A stretch of DNA of 64,000 bases from Parabacteroides timonensis (GCF_900128505.1 NZ_LT669940.1:1544764-1608763); one strand, 5' to 3'. Shown: positions 17,876 through 26,470, counted from the first letter of the stretch. Program-made: numbers and translations. Notes: a model not told the origin generated them from the sequence alone.

Positions 17876-18486
17876 TCTGCCTCCCCTTTCTCCGGTAAAA
17901 CATAAACTGCAATTTTCGGCCCTCCCAGACGAACAATACGCTTTTCTTCCCTTAGTTGCTTCAGGTCGCCCTGTGCAATATAACGTGAACAAACATTCAC
18001 TCCCATACAATCGGAACTGCTGATATCCCTGTGATTCGACAGATATCGGAGGATACGCTCCTGCCGTTGTTGCGGAGTATAAGCATCCTTCCTTCTATAA
18101 TCGCTTGCCCTCTCAAAATGCATGGAACTCATCTCCTTCTTTAGTTCTTTACAAGCCCGGAAAGTAACTTTCGAAAACTGTATACTTTCCGCCCTGATTT
18201 CTTTCGGATTACGTATGGGTGGACATTTGGCGGTGACACTAAACAGCCCTATTCCTTCGATCTCCACCGAATCGCCATCCTTTAGTGCCTGAACCAGCTC
18301 TTCTTTAAAAGTAGCCATCATCCCCTTCACCTCTCCTTCATTAAAAGTAGTACGATCGGCAATCTTCCTACATAACTTATCGAAACGCAATACTTGCCCT
18401 TCCACAATGCGGGCATGCAATACTCCTTCTTCTTCTTTCTGACTCGGAGAATGGGGATTTTTGTAAAACAGATACTTAGCTGGCAT
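17872..18486 (-). CDS. HU-like DNA-binding protein with C-terminal extension
   Basis: The protein has 204 residues from MPAKYLFYKNPHS (an ATG two codons upstream at 18492 is equally possible). The N-terminal ~125 residues have the HU/IHF-like pattern of the Bacteroidetes histone-like family: ADRTTFNEGEVKGMMATFKE, then VEIEGIGLFSVT, then FRACKELKKEM. The remainder (RQERILRYLSNHRDIS ... YIAQGDLKQLREEKRIVRL) looks like a winged-helix segment. It is translationally coupled to the VirE-domain gene (ATGA). It may bind the repeats flanking the module, which is inference. Confidence 0.8.
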   Translation of the reverse strand: MPAKYLFYKNPHSPSQKEEEGVLHARIVEGQVLRFDKLCRKIADRTTFNEGEVKGMMATFKEELVQALKDGDSVEIEGIGLFSVTAKCPPIRNPKEIRAESIQFSKVTFRACKELKKEMSSMHFERASDYRRKDAYTPQQRQERILRYLSNHRDISSSDCMGVNVCSRYIAQGDLKQLREEKRIVRLGGPKIAVYVLPEKGEAE

Positions 18487-18962
18487 ATACAATTTATTTT
18501 TACTCCTTACCTCACTAGTAAGTAGGGAGTTAATTAGTACTATTTAAGGCAAACCCTATTATTCATTTACTTAACGACCAAGGTCAACAACCTTACTGAG
18601 CATTATCACAAAGCTTAACGACGGAGATCGCAAAGGTTAACGATGCTCATCCTTTGGTTTATAAGTCATAGCTAAAGATATAGATTATTATTGGTTTTAT
18701 AATTATATATAAGGAGAAAAGTGATAATTATTTGAAGTGCCGGAGAAGATGATATTAAAAAGGTGAACGGTTTAAGCCAACCATTCACCTTTTCGAGTAA
18801 CCATTCACCGAGTATTCACCTGGTTAAATAACCATTAATCAACAAATTAAGCATAAACTGATGAAAGGTGAAGGATATATACATATTTTCAATTAGAACA
18901 ATTAATCATCCAGCAATCCTAAAATACAGACTAAAGACACAACTACCTTATTTAATCCGCCA
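18487..18962. other. Non-coding region with TTAACGA motifs and AACC(A/G)TTCACC repeats
   Basis: No convincing gene is seen in these 476 bases. They contain three TTAACGA copies (about 18570, 18615 and 18637) and an inverted pair GAGCAT (18598-18603) / ATGCTC (18643-18648), upstream of the HU-like gene. A hairpin and further AACC(A/G)TTCACC copies lie at 18758-18809. The rest is A+T-rich with no structure I could recognise. Confidence 0.5.
18758..18809 (-). terminator. Terminator built from AACC(A/G)TTCACC repeats
   Basis: AAGGTGAACGGTT (from 18760) pairs with AACCATTCACCTT (ending 18792) around a six-base loop with one G-T type mismatch. On the minus strand the stem is followed by a T run, so it can end transcription of the gene at 18963-19484. 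Another copy, AACCATTCACC, follows at 18799-18809. Confidence 0.65.
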
Positions 18963-19484
18963 CTAATAATAACCTAAATAAAAAGGCTGGATAAAATGTC
19001 CATCCCGATCAAGAACAGCAGAAATCCAAGTATCCGGCTCTACCCCAAAACCATCTTCATCACCATGACTACCTTCTTTCAAAACTTTTCGCGCAACGAA
19101 CTTATCAGGAGATAGTCGACAGATCTCTGCATATACAAAACCATTTTTATTACTTTCTGCCACAAAGTCCCAAAAGGCATGATATTCGCGACAAACTTCC
19201 AGTGCGTCACATATACCCCATTTCCTTTTCGCTTCATTTTCTTCTTCAAGCATTTGTTCCCAGGAATAATATGTAAATGAGTCTTTATTTACTTCCAAAT
19301 AGGTAGAAACAGACCGGATATCAAGAGATGTCAATACCTCACAAACATCTCCCCAACTAATTCCTTTTGGAAGCCAATAATGATCACTATAACAATAAGC
19401 ATCTCTTCCCCAATATTTTTTCAACAAGCGTTCTTTTTCTTCGTCTGTTTTTGCTTGCTTTAATTGTTCTATTTTCTTATTCAT
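18963..19484 (-). CDS. Unknown protein, possible last gene of the accessory cluster
   Basis: I do not recognise this 173-residue protein. It has no signal peptide or membrane segment. It opens with a charged helix (MNKKIEQLKQAKTDEEKERL) and is rich in Trp, Tyr and acidic residues (YWLPKGISWGDVCEVL, EYHAFWDFVAE), ending in a DEDGFGVEPDTW block. Size and acidity would suit an immunity-type protein, but nothing proves it. The frame can start upstream at 19532, where the ATG overlaps a 43-codon frame as ATGA; I chose the internal ATG at 19484 because the helix starts there. Confidence 0.6.
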   Translation of the reverse strand: MNKKIEQLKQAKTDEEKERLLKKYWGRDAYCYSDHYWLPKGISWGDVCEVLTSLDIRSVSTYLEVNKDSFTYYSWEQMLEEENEAKRKWGICDALEVCREYHAFWDFVAESNKNGFVYAEICRLSPDKFVARKVLKEGSHGDEDGFGVEPDTWISAVLDRDGHFIQPFYLGYY

Positions 19485-19528
19485 CCTATGTCTCCTTCTA
19501 CATAAAAAATGATAATATATCCATCTGA

Positions 19529-19660
19529 TCATATATTATTCATCCTCATCAAATTATATTTATAACAGAGATAGTAGCCGTCATCTTCTCCACATCCTGA
19601 TTGATGCCGATCTGAGTAAACCAAAACTTTCACACCTTTTCCAATAAACCCGGAAGACAT
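19529..19660 (-). CDS. Possible 43-residue small protein
   Basis: This short frame lies between the DUF1566-like lipoprotein and the unknown gene. It reads MSSGFIGKGVKVLVYSD, then a Cys/Asp/Tyr-rich segment with GEDDGYYLCYKYN. Its stop overlaps the long alternative start of the next gene as ATGA, which favours translation. No family is recognised; it could be the remnant of a larger protein. Confidence 0.3.
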   Translation of the reverse strand: MSSGFIGKGVKVLVYSDRHQSGCGEDDGYYLCYKYNLMRMNNI

Positions 19661-19679
19661 AGATTCTAGTATTTTTACT

Positions 19680-20522
19680 TCAAAACTTACGAATTAATCT
19701 TACTAAATTCTCTTTATTCTTTTTTTGTCCCATGTTACCTTCTGTTACATTATTAGAAAAATCAATTATATATGCAATATCAGCATACTCTCCACTCATT
19801 TCACTAGAAGTCCAATAAAAATGACTCTTTATGTTTTTTAGATACTCCTTATTTTTTTGAAGTAATTTCCCCTCCTCCAAAGAAGGAATATACCAATCCT
19901 CAAAACCATTATACTTAAAACCTCCTTTAAACCAATATCCCATCTCCGATTCACTGTTAGACTTCCCCGCAAGTAGCGAAGTATTAACCATACCGTCTGA
20001 ATTGGAGACGCCAAGCCCATCTGTTGGTCCCCAAATAAACAAAGTTCGGTCTATTCCCACCATGTCTCTATCAGAGGCAATCAAACCATGTTTTCCTTCC
20101 ATATCTAATGAAAAGATCGTTCCTCCCTGGTACATATCCCCTAAATTAAGTTTCAAATCAACAGATGCAGGTAGTGATGTATAAGCAACCTTATTACTAT
20201 TAGACTCGACTTCCGCACTTATATAATATTTTCCCGCTGCCATATCGTGAGGAGTATACTTTACAGAAAATGGATATTGTTTCACTTCTCCTATCTGCAT
20301 CTTTTCCAGTCCATCAGTAAAAGACGCTTCCGAATACATCCAAAAAACAACACTCTTTACTTCACTATCTTCTCCTACTCCAAAACAGACTTCAAACTCT
20401 TCTCCATTTTGTATTGATTCAGGAGAGACTATTTGACACAAATAGACATTCTGTTCTTCACTACAAGAGTTAAAAATAATACTTGCCAACAAACAGGTTA
20501 AAAACAGATAATACTTTTTCAT
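19680..20522 (-). CDS. Lipoprotein with C-terminal DUF1566/Lcl-like domain
   Basis: The 280-residue lipoprotein has a lipobox ending in C20 (IIFNSC). The N-terminal half (about residues 25-130) looks like an Ig-like beta domain (VESNSNKVAYTSLPASVDL). The C-terminal half begins GDMYQGGTIFSLD and contains GFEDWYIPSLEEGKLL, HFYWTSSEM and a final VRLIRKF, the layout of DUF1566 (Lcl) domains found on cell surfaces. Such domains are thought to act in adhesion or recognition; the ligand is unknown. It follows the Sel1 gene by 15 bases and is probably co-transcribed. Confidence 0.75.
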   Translation of the reverse strand: MKKYYLFLTCLLASIIFNSCSEEQNVYLCQIVSPESIQNGEEFEVCFGVGEDSEVKSVVFWMYSEASFTDGLEKMQIGEVKQYPFSVKYTPHDMAAGKYYISAEVESNSNKVAYTSLPASVDLKLNLGDMYQGGTIFSLDMEGKHGLIASDRDMVGIDRTLFIWGPTDGLGVSNSDGMVNTSLLAGKSNSESEMGYWFKGGFKYNGFEDWYIPSLEEGKLLQKNKEYLKNIKSHFYWTSSEMSGEYADIAYIIDFSNNVTEGNMGQKKNKENLVRLIRKF

Positions 20523-20537
20523 CTTTTTATTATTTAT

Positions 20538-21257
20538 CTAATTATTAATCTCTCTTTCCAGTTCTTTAGCTTTTACCTCACTTTTTTCTACCCCAAGACC
20601 TTCCCGATAGCATTTTATCAGATTTTTCTTTCCTGAAAGACTTCCTTTTTGAGCAGCAGCATTAAACAAGATAAAAGCTTGTTCTTCATCTTTATCAAAA
20701 CCTTTTCCATATAAAAGACAAACTCCTAATAACACTTTCGCATCCAAATTGCCTTGATTCGATGACTTCTGAAGATATTCTATAGCCGTTTCATAATTTT
20801 GTTTCACTCCTTTACCTTCATAATAAAAAAGGCCCATCAAATATTGAGCTTTGGCATCTCCTAATTGTGCTGACTGTTTTGCCCATTTTACAGCGGGAAT
20901 CATATCATTATTATTATTGTAATGAACAGCCAAGTTTGCTTGTGCCCCTGCATGTCCTTGCAAAGCTGCAGCTTTAGTCCATTTCAGTGCTTCTACCTCT
21001 TTTCTATCAACAAAATACATATACCCAAGCTGATATTGAGCATTCATATATCCTTGGCTGGCAGACCTCGTCAACCATTCGATAGACAAAGCCGGATTAT
21101 AGGAACTTTTACCTTCTTCAATATAAAAAAGCCCCAATTCATATTGAGAGACAGCATCTCCTCCTCTTGCTGCTTCTATAAGCTTTTCAGATTGAGCAGA
21201 TACACTAAATACACTCAACAGCCCAACGAACAAAACTGTTAAAATATTTTTTTTCAT
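20538..21257 (-). CDS. Secreted Sel1-repeat (TPR-like) protein
   Basis: The 239-residue protein has a signal peptide (MKKNILTVLFVGLLSVFSVSAQ) followed by about six Sel1-like repeats: AVSQYELGLFYIEEGK, YMNAQYQLGYMYF, HAGAQANLAVHYN, DAKAQYLMGLFYYEGKG, NLDAKVLLGVCLLYGKG, SLSGKKNLIKCYREG. These form a superhelix that binds other proteins, here in the periplasm. It is 52 bases after the secreted coiled-coil gene and 15 before the DUF1566-like lipoprotein. It is probably a scaffold for the neighbouring envelope proteins, which is inference. Confidence 0.85.
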   Translation of the reverse strand: MKKNILTVLFVGLLSVFSVSAQSEKLIEAARGGDAVSQYELGLFYIEEGKSSYNPALSIEWLTRSASQGYMNAQYQLGYMYFVDRKEVEALKWTKAAALQGHAGAQANLAVHYNNNNDMIPAVKWAKQSAQLGDAKAQYLMGLFYYEGKGVKQNYETAIEYLQKSSNQGNLDAKVLLGVCLLYGKGFDKDEEQAFILFNAAAQKGSLSGKKNLIKCYREGLGVEKSEVKAKELEREINN

Positions 21258-21309
21258 TTCTAATTATATTATTATGTTAGTTATTATTACATTATTCATA
21301 ATAAGCCAA

Positions 21310-21885
21310 TCAATACAATTCAGCCGTTAACGAACTTATCTGATCACGATAAGTTTGTATTAGCTTTTGTTGTTCTATGATCAACATCATACTTGTTGCC
21401 GATGGATTTTTCTCATTACTTCGTTCATAATTACGTAAACTACGTTCTGCATCCTTCAATTTATATTCCAACTCCGAAATACGAGCTCTGATACCCGCTT
21501 TATTTGAATTATTATTATAGTCAGGAATATAATCCGGCATATCAATACCCTGATTTGTTGAATAAATCCAATAAACAGACTGTCCGTTACTATATACTAC
21601 ATAAAGTTTCTCACCTGATTGCCACAGCCAGTCGTTGGCTGGTCCTAATTCAAAAGACCCATTATTTTCAAGGGAGTCAAGAGTATACTCCTGTTGTTGC
21701 CCCAACATTTCATTGACGCAGTAAACCTTCAAATTAAACAGACTTCTACCCGACACATTAATACCTCTAAAATAAATGTACGCTTGCCCTTGAAAGTTAC
21801 CTGTATAAAAACTTCCTTTTATCTGTGAAAAACTATTTGCACAAATAAATAACACCGCAATTACATATAAATACCTCTGATTCAT
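21310..21885 (-). CDS. Secreted protein with C-terminal coiled coil, unknown
   Basis: The 191-residue protein has a signal peptide (MNQRYLYVIAVLFICANSFSQ), a beta-rich middle (QAYIYFRGINVSGRSLFNL, SFELGPANDWLW) and a C-terminal coiled coil (ARISELEYKLKDAERSL, then MMLIIEQQKLIQTYRDQ). I do not recognise a family. A possible -7 box (TATTTTTG, 21959-21952 on the minus strand) 67 bases upstream suggests that this and the next genes can be transcribed separately from the GTPase operon. Confidence 0.7.
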   Translation of the reverse strand: MNQRYLYVIAVLFICANSFSQIKGSFYTGNFQGQAYIYFRGINVSGRSLFNLKVYCVNEMLGQQQEYTLDSLENNGSFELGPANDWLWQSGEKLYVVYSNGQSVYWIYSTNQGIDMPDYIPDYNNNSNKAGIRARISELEYKLKDAERSLRNYERSNEKNPSATSMMLIIEQQKLIQTYRDQISSLTAELY

Positions 21886-22086
21886 ATTCTTTATTTTTAT
21901 CTATTAGATATTCTAGTCCTACTTAAAAGATTTTATCAAATACCCTTTATCCAAAAATAGCCGATTTATCTCAAACGTTACCTAAAAATTAGATATTTCA
22001 TACATAAAACTCATATTCAGCTTTCCCAAAAAAATCTTTCATACAACCTCCAAATGACTTTTAGAATCAATGACCTTTGATGATAT

Positions 22087-23358
22087 TTAATATATAGTAA
22101 ATGTTTTTGCTTTTAAACACACATTATTATACCATATTTCATAACGATATGAGCCACTACACCAATACCCACGGTTCCTTCCTCCCCATCCGGGTAGCTT
22201 AACTGTATTATTCCCTGAATATACAGTCACATCACATGAATAAGTATAGCCATTTGGTGATATTGTTGCATTAGAAAACATCCCATCAGAAGTATAAAGC
22301 CTTACATATAGTGTTATTGATACTTCCTTTAGTCCCTTATAATATAAACAAGGAGCTAAAAACATCGTATTTTTGCTGTAAATTACAGCACCATAATCAG
22401 TTTCCAAATTAAAGTCATTATCAACATTTCCAACCTCTACACTATCGATAATAAAAGGAAATACATTTGTAAGCAAAGATTTAAAATTTGAATATTCAGA
22501 TTCTATATTTTCTTTTTCACAATTTAACATTCTTATTGAGTCCTTTCTCAAAACATTTACTTGCTCGGATTCTTCCAACATTTTTTGCGTTTGTTCAAGT
22601 ATATTTTTCGTATTATTTAAGTTAACATTTAGAAAAAACAGACCACAGCTACATATAATCATCAGTAAAAAAAGCAGTATCACCTTATTATATTGCTTCT
22701 TCTGTCGCTTGAGCTTGACTATTTCGTCTTGAAGTTTTTCAATTTCTTTCTTAGCTGCAATGTTTTGCTCTCGGATAGAAGTTATCACTTGATGAATATA
22801 GCCGTTTTCAATTCCCATATCATCACTCACAAATACAGTGTTATACTGATTGCTTAGTAAAATTATTTCAGAATCTGTAGAATTGATATCTATAGTGTCT
22901 GATGACTTCACACCATTATAAATGGTCTTTAATACCTCTATTTCATATTTTTCTTCATTAACTTCAAGTTCAGTATTTATAAATACTTTTAAACTTTCAA
23001 TCTCTTTAATTTCTTCACTGAACAATTTAATATTAAATTGTAATTCTCCATTCGCTACATACCTAATTATTCTCCCTGAATTAACTAACCGCTCCTCAAT
23101 AATAAGTCGAAATAATTTTATAAGCTGTTTTGGTTTCAACAATCGTATATTATTAAATATCAAACAAAAACCAATAAAATTATTACTACCAATCTGCTCT
23201 GTATAAACATATTGAATCAGATTCATTTCTCGGTGAATCACTAAGCGAGAACCTTTCAAGTTTTTTTGCATTCCAACAAGAATTGGAGCAGTATAATCAT
23301 CAGGATATTGATTATATCGTCCCTCAGGTGTTCCTAAAATATAGAAATTGAAATTCAT
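22087..23358 (-). CDS. Single-pass membrane protein, shared cytosolic domain plus periplasmic beta domain
   Basis: The protein has 423 residues. The N-terminal ~190 residues (FNFYILGTPEGRYNQY, SRLVIHREMNLIQY, NGELQFNIKLFSEEIKEIE) align with the N-terminus of the protein at 24537-26444. A coiled coil (about 197-222) precedes one membrane helix (226-244), followed by a second coiled coil (250-290). The outer C-terminal domain (about 310-423) is beta-rich and ends in GYWCSGSYRYEIWYNN and KTFTIY, a pattern I associate with small Bacteroidetes surface domains. It starts 2 bases after the retropepsin-like gene. It probably links a cytoplasmic GTPase to the periplasm. Confidence 0.75.
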   Translation of the reverse strand: MNFNFYILGTPEGRYNQYPDDYTAPILVGMQKNLKGSRLVIHREMNLIQYVYTEQIGSNNFIGFCLIFNNIRLLKPKQLIKLFRLIIEERLVNSGRIIRYVANGELQFNIKLFSEEIKEIESLKVFINTELEVNEEKYEIEVLKTIYNGVKSSDTIDINSTDSEIILLSNQYNTVFVSDDMGIENGYIHQVITSIREQNIAAKKEIEKLQDEIVKLKRQKKQYNKVILLFLLMIICSCGLFFLNVNLNNTKNILEQTQKMLEESEQVNVLRKDSIRMLNCEKENIESEYSNFKSLLTNVFPFIIDSVEVGNVDNDFNLETDYGAVIYSKNTMFLAPCLYYKGLKEVSITLYVRLYTSDGMFSNATISPNGYTYSCDVTVYSGNNTVKLPGWGGRNRGYWCSGSYRYEIWYNNVCLKAKTFTIY

Positions 23359-23360
23359 TG

Positions 23361-23912
23361 CTATTTTTCAAATACTATTATTCCTGCCGATTCATCGAAT
23401 GTATGCTTAGGAAGATTACTGATTATATTTTGTCCGATAAGCAAAGGCGCTTGTGCATTTGCCGATATGGTAGCTGCCACATCTTTTAAAATCAGATATT
23501 TATTATCTTGACCTTGTATATATATTTCTTTAATAATAAACACTGCTTCTTCCGTAGTAGAACCATCTGCCAATCCAGCTGTAATTGTCCCATTAAAATC
23601 CTCCGAACTTATTTTGCCTTCTTTGACCAATTTTTGGAGTTCAAGTTTCGATATGCAAGTTATTGATGCACCCGTATCCCACCACATATTAAAAGGTACA
23701 CCATTTAGGGAAATCTGTATTTCGGCTAATCCAGAGTTGGTCCGTTTAAATGGTACCAAGACTTGTTCTCCACTGAGAGTAATTTCTTTCACTATGGAAT
23801 TGTCAATATTTCCTCCCCATACATCATCTCTACTTGATGGTTTCTGCCCACTACCGCACGAGGTACAGACCAATATTAAAACAGTAAAAATTAAAGTTAA
23901 CTTTTTCATCAT
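23361..23912 (-). CDS. Retropepsin-like aspartic protease lipoprotein
   Basis: The 183-residue lipoprotein has a lipobox ending in C19 (LVCTSC). The catalytic loop is D79-T-G-A in MWWDTGASITCIS. Flanking ISLNGVPFN and, later, APLLIGQNIISNL are the usual clan AA flap and psi-loop elements. Like viral retropepsins it carries one active-site Asp and should work as a dimer. Its ATG overlaps the coiled-coil gene by ATGA and its stop is 2 bases from the next start, so it is an integral part of the operon. It probably cleaves a periplasmic partner, perhaps one encoded beside it; that is inference. Confidence 0.85.
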   Translation of the reverse strand: MMKKLTLIFTVLILVCTSCGSGQKPSSRDDVWGGNIDNSIVKEITLSGEQVLVPFKRTNSGLAEIQISLNGVPFNMWWDTGASITCISKLELQKLVKEGKISSEDFNGTITAGLADGSTTEEAVFIIKEIYIQGQDNKYLILKDVAATISANAQAPLLIGQNIISNLPKHTFDESAGIIVFEK

Positions 23913-24535
23913 TCAAAATATATTAGAAATTTATTATATCTTTCTGTGAGAATTGGTCGAAAAAAAGCTTTTTGATTTTCAGAAAGTGATGACATATCCA
24001 TAGCTTCAATCTCAGTAATCATCTTATCTAGCTCATAAACATCTTTTTCAATTTCATCGCGTATTATACTTTGGGAATCTGTATTATTCAATATAGATAA
24101 CCTAGTAGCAATATCCTCTACTTTTTTTTCTACACTCTCTATTTTAATGCGAAGTTCAGTTATTCCCTTTATCACCCCTATATGTTGTTTCAAACATAAA
24201 GGTATACTGTCAACTGATATAAGAGGTTCAAAAAAGACAATAGTATCGGGGGATAATAACAAACGAATCCTATCTATTTCACATTTTAAAGACGTTTTTG
24301 TATTCTTCAATTTTGATAGTTCATTTGTTAGTTGTGTAGTAAGCATATTATAATCACCAACTTGAGCAGATAAAGTATCTATTAATACGTCTTTCTTTTT
24401 AATATCTCTAATAAGAGAATCACGAAAAGCAATACGATTTACGACACATTTAATTAACGTATCATCAGATTTGCTTTGAGCATATAAATTAGCCACATTT
24501 AGCAATATTAAAAATATCAATATATTTTTTCTCAT
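23909..24535 (-). CDS. Secreted coiled-coil protein, unknown
   Basis: The 208-residue protein has a signal peptide (MRKNILIFLILLNVANLYAQ) and is almost entirely helical, with predicted coiled coils (LTTQLTNELSKLKNTKTSLK; IKIESVEKKVEDIATRL; EIEKDVYELDKMITEIEAM). No enzymatic motif is seen. It starts 1 base after the large membrane protein and its end overlaps the protease start. It may be a periplasmic adaptor or substrate of the adjacent protease. Confidence 0.7.
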   Translation of the reverse strand: MRKNILIFLILLNVANLYAQSKSDDTLIKCVVNRIAFRDSLIRDIKKKDVLIDTLSAQVGDYNMLTTQLTNELSKLKNTKTSLKCEIDRIRLLLSPDTIVFFEPLISVDSIPLCLKQHIGVIKGITELRIKIESVEKKVEDIATRLSILNNTDSQSIIRDEIEKDVYELDKMITEIEAMDMSSLSENQKAFFRPILTERYNKFLIYFE

Positions 24536-24536
24536 T

Positions 24537-26444
24537 TCAATGTGTTCTTGGTTTTACTTTTTCAGCAGTTATTGTTATTTCTACATTACCGCATCGGAAT
24601 ACATACTTTCCAACAACGTCGAGATTAATTATCAATCCACCGTCGTTTTCTGGGTTAATATCTTTGAATGGACAATCTTTGCCAAAATGAATAGCACCTT
24701 TGTTACAGAGTATTTTTATCTTTGTTCCCACTTTGTAAGACATACCAATTTTATTTTCGGTCTTGCGCTGTGGCTCATTATTACCATCCAATACAGTGAA
24801 AGTTGTTACAGGGGGGACTAATGTGTTTTGATCTTGGATAGTGGACACGGACTCAATTACCTTACACTGATCTAGACTATTAGTCAAATTTTTAAATCGA
24901 TCAGAATATTTTTTAATAATATCTTTCCCTGCATTATAGTCAGATTGAATTATCTCCTTTTTGTTAATAATAGCCTTTAATGTATCGTAGTCTTTAAAAA
25001 GTCGAATCCAATATTGTTTTGTTGAATCAGTAAATCCCAAATAGCACAATAAGTCATTGTTTTTCACAAAATATGTCAAAAGACTATCCTCTTGATTTTT
25101 TGGCTCATCCAATATTGACATCAATTGATTCTCTACACCCATTTGTAACATATAAGCAGCTGCTGTATCTTTCTCATTTTTAATACACTCATAGGCTCCA
25201 TTCAAATCTCCATTTTCAATTAATTCATTAATATTCAACTGATTGTTCTCTTCAAATTCTTCTACCTCTTTAGAAAAGCCTGAGTTATTTGCTTCTACTT
25301 CAGTTGTAACACTATCTTGTCCATTATTTTTAGAACAACTACGTAGCAAAAAAACAACGAACATTGTTAAAACTATCACACTTACAGCCAAACCTATTAT
25401 TAATCTAATGTTTTTACTTTCTATTAAGTTCAAACACTTAATAGGAGTCATTTGCAAACGATCATTATCGTCTATTCTATTAGAATATTTTAAATTAGTT
25501 TGTTCTGTTTCTCTATTTTCTTCATTTTTCTCAACACTGTTTTTAGGCTGTGATTGACATAGTATTTTTATTAATGCTTTTATACTTTTACACAACGAAG
25601 CATATTTTTCACTTAAATCCTTAAATTTACTTGCTTCTTCCATGTCAGAAAGAGTAGGTAAATATTTAATCAAATTATTGTAAACGTCCTCTGATTCTGT
25701 ACTCATCTTCTCCAGATCTTCTAATGTGCCTCTGGTAATATCAACAGCAATAGGGAGAAGAGTCTGATTTATTTTATTTAGCTTTACTAACAAATCATCA
25801 TAATCGAACTCTACATCCACTACTGGCATTTCCAATTTATAACTTTGCTCCAATTTACGGTATTCTGGAGAAATACTAATCCATCGATACTCTTTAAATG
25901 CTGCTAAAATAAAAGTATTTTCTTCTTGGTCATTAAATCGCGCAATCTGTCCTATTTTATTCGAAGAAAAAGAATTGTCATATTCTACTAATACTGTATT
26001 AGCAACTGATGAGAATATGTTAGGCAAATTCGATTTAATCCACTCTACCTCGGTAATATTATCGGCAAATTTATGAATTTTATATTGAATTTCCCCATCT
26101 TCACTTTTATGAAATATGGAATCTTCACGATTGAGAATCTTATCAAACATATAGTCGAACCATTCCAAAATCCTTTTGAAGTCAGTACAATAATAATTAG
26201 AATCTATAACCAATGACATTCCAAAAAATGCGTTAGTAGGACGTCCAATCACTTCCCTCAGCCCATAATGTAGAAAGTTATATATGGTTTCTCCATTGTC
26301 ACGACGATTAACCATAAGCCTTCTTCCTTCACGAGATGAAATATAAAAGCTTTTGAAGTATTCGTTATAGACAGAATCCTTCTCATAAAAGTCAAACCCA
26401 TGTGGGTTACCATATATAAATGTCTTTTTTATCATTGATTTCAA
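24537..26444 (-). CDS. Single-pass membrane protein, shared cytosolic domain plus large periplasmic region
   Basis: The protein has 635 residues. The N-terminal ~195 residues (KTFIYGNPHGFDFYEK, RRLMVNRRDNGETIYNF, DGEIQYKIHKFADNITEVE) are homologous to those of the protein at 22087-23358. A helical cytosolic part (about 210-335) follows, then a membrane helix at about 347-368 (RLIIGLAVSVIVLTMFVVFL). The outer part is acidic and helical, ending in a beta-rich Ig-like domain (YKVGTKIKILCNKGAIHFG). It lies 26 bases after the GTPase gene. The opening IYGNPHGF recalls, from memory, the N-terminal domain of GTPase-associated proteins in predicted NTP-dependent conflict systems; unverified. Confidence 0.75.
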   Translation of the reverse strand: MKSMIKKTFIYGNPHGFDFYEKDSVYNEYFKSFYISSREGRRLMVNRRDNGETIYNFLHYGLREVIGRPTNAFFGMSLVIDSNYYCTDFKRILEWFDYMFDKILNREDSIFHKSEDGEIQYKIHKFADNITEVEWIKSNLPNIFSSVANTVLVEYDNSFSSNKIGQIARFNDQEENTFILAAFKEYRWISISPEYRKLEQSYKLEMPVVDVEFDYDDLLVKLNKINQTLLPIAVDITRGTLEDLEKMSTESEDVYNNLIKYLPTLSDMEEASKFKDLSEKYASLCKSIKALIKILCQSQPKNSVEKNEENRETEQTNLKYSNRIDDNDRLQMTPIKCLNLIESKNIRLIIGLAVSVIVLTMFVVFLLRSCSKNNGQDSVTTEVEANNSGFSKEVEEFEENNQLNINELIENGDLNGAYECIKNEKDTAAAYMLQMGVENQLMSILDEPKNQEDSLLTYFVKNNDLLCYLGFTDSTKQYWIRLFKDYDTLKAIINKKEIIQSDYNAGKDIIKKYSDRFKNLTNSLDQCKVIESVSTIQDQNTLVPPVTTFTVLDGNNEPQRKTENKIGMSYKVGTKIKILCNKGAIHFGKDCPFKDINPENDGGLIINLDVVGKYVFRCGNVEITITAEKVKPRTH

Positions 26445-26470
26445 ATATGACTTGCGATAAATAATAAAAT

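Noticed and set aside
17876..18010. N-terminal extension of the VirE-domain protein
   Set aside because: It lies inside the HU-like gene in another frame; the ATGA overlap at 17875 is the natural start.
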